A DNA stretch of 64,000 nucleotides from Microcebus murinus (Eukaryota > Chordata > Mammalia > Primates > Cheirogaleidae), in contig NC_134109.1 in NCBI RefSeq assembly GCF_040939455.1, positions 32,567,501-32,631,500 of the forward strand. The letters run 5' to 3'. Both the position numbers and the translations under genes were made by a program. The notes beneath the pieces are model-generated. The model searched no databases. It was not told where the DNA came from and worked only from the letters and a program-made list of their open reading frames with translations. Position 1 is the first letter of the stretch. Every line of letters starts with the position of its first letter. Below, in pieces: positions 62,292 to 64,000 of this stretch.

Positions 62292-64000
62292 CTGAAATGA
62301 AACAGGGAAAAATCATGTTTATGGATGCCCTTTCTTATGATGCCATTTTACATCAAGTCCACTCATTACTCATTGCTCACAGAGTACTTGGAGGCTCAGT
62401 TCATTACCATGGAAGGTGATGAATTAGAGAAGTAGAGGGATTAAGGAGTATGAGACTAAAAATATAAAAACCAGCATGGGTTTCCTTCAGCCTCAGTGAA
62501 AGTGACCACCACTGGACTAAACAATAACAGAGGTATATATCAACAAGAGGTTGCACTGCAAGGCAGCTTGGAGCCATTGTTAATAATGAATCAAGCCACT
62601 CAATATCCATAATGCTACTCTGCAGAATAAAAGCTGGTTATGAAATAGTCTCAGTTTAATAGAGTTAGATAGTTTTAGTTTGATAAGAGTCTTAACTCAA
62701 TTTTCCTTATCAATATAGAAGTGGTAGCATATACATATAAAATTCCTTTGCTCTCTCAGTCCTGTATACACACACCCAGAAGAGGAATCTGGAAGATATC
62801 AACGTTTCATATCTAATCTGTTTTAGACATCCTTATTCCAAGAGAAGCATTCCTTTACCTGCTAAGACTTTCCTATAAGAGGAGGATCTGAAGTAAAACT
62901 TTATCTGAGCTCCTAGTCAACTCCAAGTTGCTCTTCAGCTACTATCTTACATCTCCAAGCTTTACTGATCTCTCTTGACAGCACTAGGAGAAAACCATTC
63001 TGTTCCCACCCTCTTCTTAGAGGCAAGCTTCCAAGTCCCGCCACGTAGAAGGCAGCTCCCATTACCATATCTAGCACGTTCTGAAGCTCAAAAATCCTGT
63101 GCCCACTTTGGCTATGAGCCATGGCCGGAATCCTAGCCTTAGGGGGAAAAGTTGGATATTTAGACTGCAGAAATCATCTCTTTTCACTGAGAAGACTAAG
63201 TACAGAAAGGCTGAATTCCACCGAATTAGCTAAAACAGAATGAGGCCTTGAGTTTCTCGTTTGTTATGTCCTCACTGCATCATCTGATTTGTACCCCTCA
63301 GTGTGGAGTAGGAATTGGTCCTCTTTTCCAGGCCAGACACATTTCAGCATGTTCTACCAACAGCACATGGCCTTAAGCTCCTTGGCCCAGATGCTACAAT
63401 AGATAAATGTAGTTAAGGCTTCTTAGCGGGAGGTGATTTGATTGACAATGTCTAACTGGGAGTGCCACTGGCATCTAGAGGGTAGAGGCTGGTGACATTG
63501 CTAAACATCCTATAATACATGGGATAGCACCCCACAACAAAGAATTATGCAGCCAAAATCTAATAGTGCTGAGGTTGGGAACCCTGTGTTAGGAAACACC
63601 AACCATATATATATTTCCTGGTTCAAGCAAGTACAGGAATAAATTAGATAGAAATCAATAACTGAGGTTTCAACAAGCCTGAGGATTTCAGACTGAAGGA
63701 GAACTTAGCATAGGGAAGAATAAAACTTGGGGTGACCTTGGTTCATCTTGCATGCAATTCAAAACATGCATAAATTCATGTGAAAACAAATAATCTACAT
63801 TGTTCTGATCTGATCATATCATTCCCCTACTTAAAATCCTTCAGTGTCTATGCCTGACATAAAATACTAACTCCTAAATAATGCATTCTGGGCCTTTGGA
63901 CCTCCCTCTGGCCTCATCACTCTCGGCTCTCTTGCTGGTCTCCCATGATGGTCTCCCATGACTTCCTGACTTCTCTGTCCTCATCCTCCTTGACCTCTTG
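62292..64000 (-). other. RAD51B: RAD51B upstream intron (partial)
   Basis: Intron preceding the 62188-62291 exon. The exon that should encode the residues before the TSGSS segment is not found up to 64000. The last 200 bp look like an L2 fragment; nothing is recognised in 62330-63780. Confidence 0.8.
63785..64000 (+). repeat. L2 LINE fragment, cut by the window edge
   Basis: tcatatcattcccctactta, aaaatccttcagtgtctatg, ctgggcctttggacctccct, then a duplicated tctcccatga block. This matches the L2 ORF2 end / 3' UTR layout. Confidence 0.7.

Overview
This is mammalian nuclear DNA from the inside of one large gene. The interspersed repeats point to a strepsirrhine primate, most likely a Malagasy lemur. 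The younger Alu elements have the lemur-style linker between monomers (an aattaattggcc motif or its reverse complement) and a right arm reading gagctaggctgacgcc. Three LINE-1 3' ends share a tail with a tgtacccccataatatg-type motif. A piggyBac-type miniature element is also present, a class reported as recently active in mouse lemur. The species call is inference.

Two conserved coding exons are supported, both on the minus strand: 62188-62291 (104 bp) and 18932-19010 (79 bp). Together they encode the C-terminal end of the RecA-like core of RAD51B (RAD51L1), a RAD51 paralogue of the BCDX2 homologous-recombination complex. Both have consensus splice sites, and they join in phase (0/0) across an intron of about 43.2 kb. 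The preceding exon lies beyond 64000 and no confident terminal exon is seen below 18932, so the window is an internal slice of the gene.

Layout from left to right. 1-18931 is downstream intron: a MaLR LTR, old retroviral LTR remnants, MIR/L2/L1M fossils, a GC-rich patch near 15 kb, and no Alu. 18932-19010 is an exon. 19376-26575 is a dense Alu cluster, including a head-to-head inverted pair just upstream (in transcript sense) of that exon. 29.9-32.1 kb is an old antisense L1. 38.1-38.5 kb is a non-autonomous piggyBac-like element with TTAA duplications. 44.9-46.0 kb is a young 5'-truncated L1 inserted in an older hAT-type element. 49.9-50.3 kb is a second MaLR LTR. 56.1-57.5 kb holds two large compound microsatellites flanking a young, CpG-rich class II solo LTR with a 6-bp target duplication. 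62188-62291 is an exon. The rest is old, mostly unassignable intronic DNA.

No bacterial, CRISPR or operon features exist here. Nearly all longer open frames come from simple repeats, transposon relics or chance. No new multi-gene system was found. The most notable non-genic items are the piggyBac-like element, the solo LTR, the inverted Alu pair beside an exon, and several long perfect hairpins.
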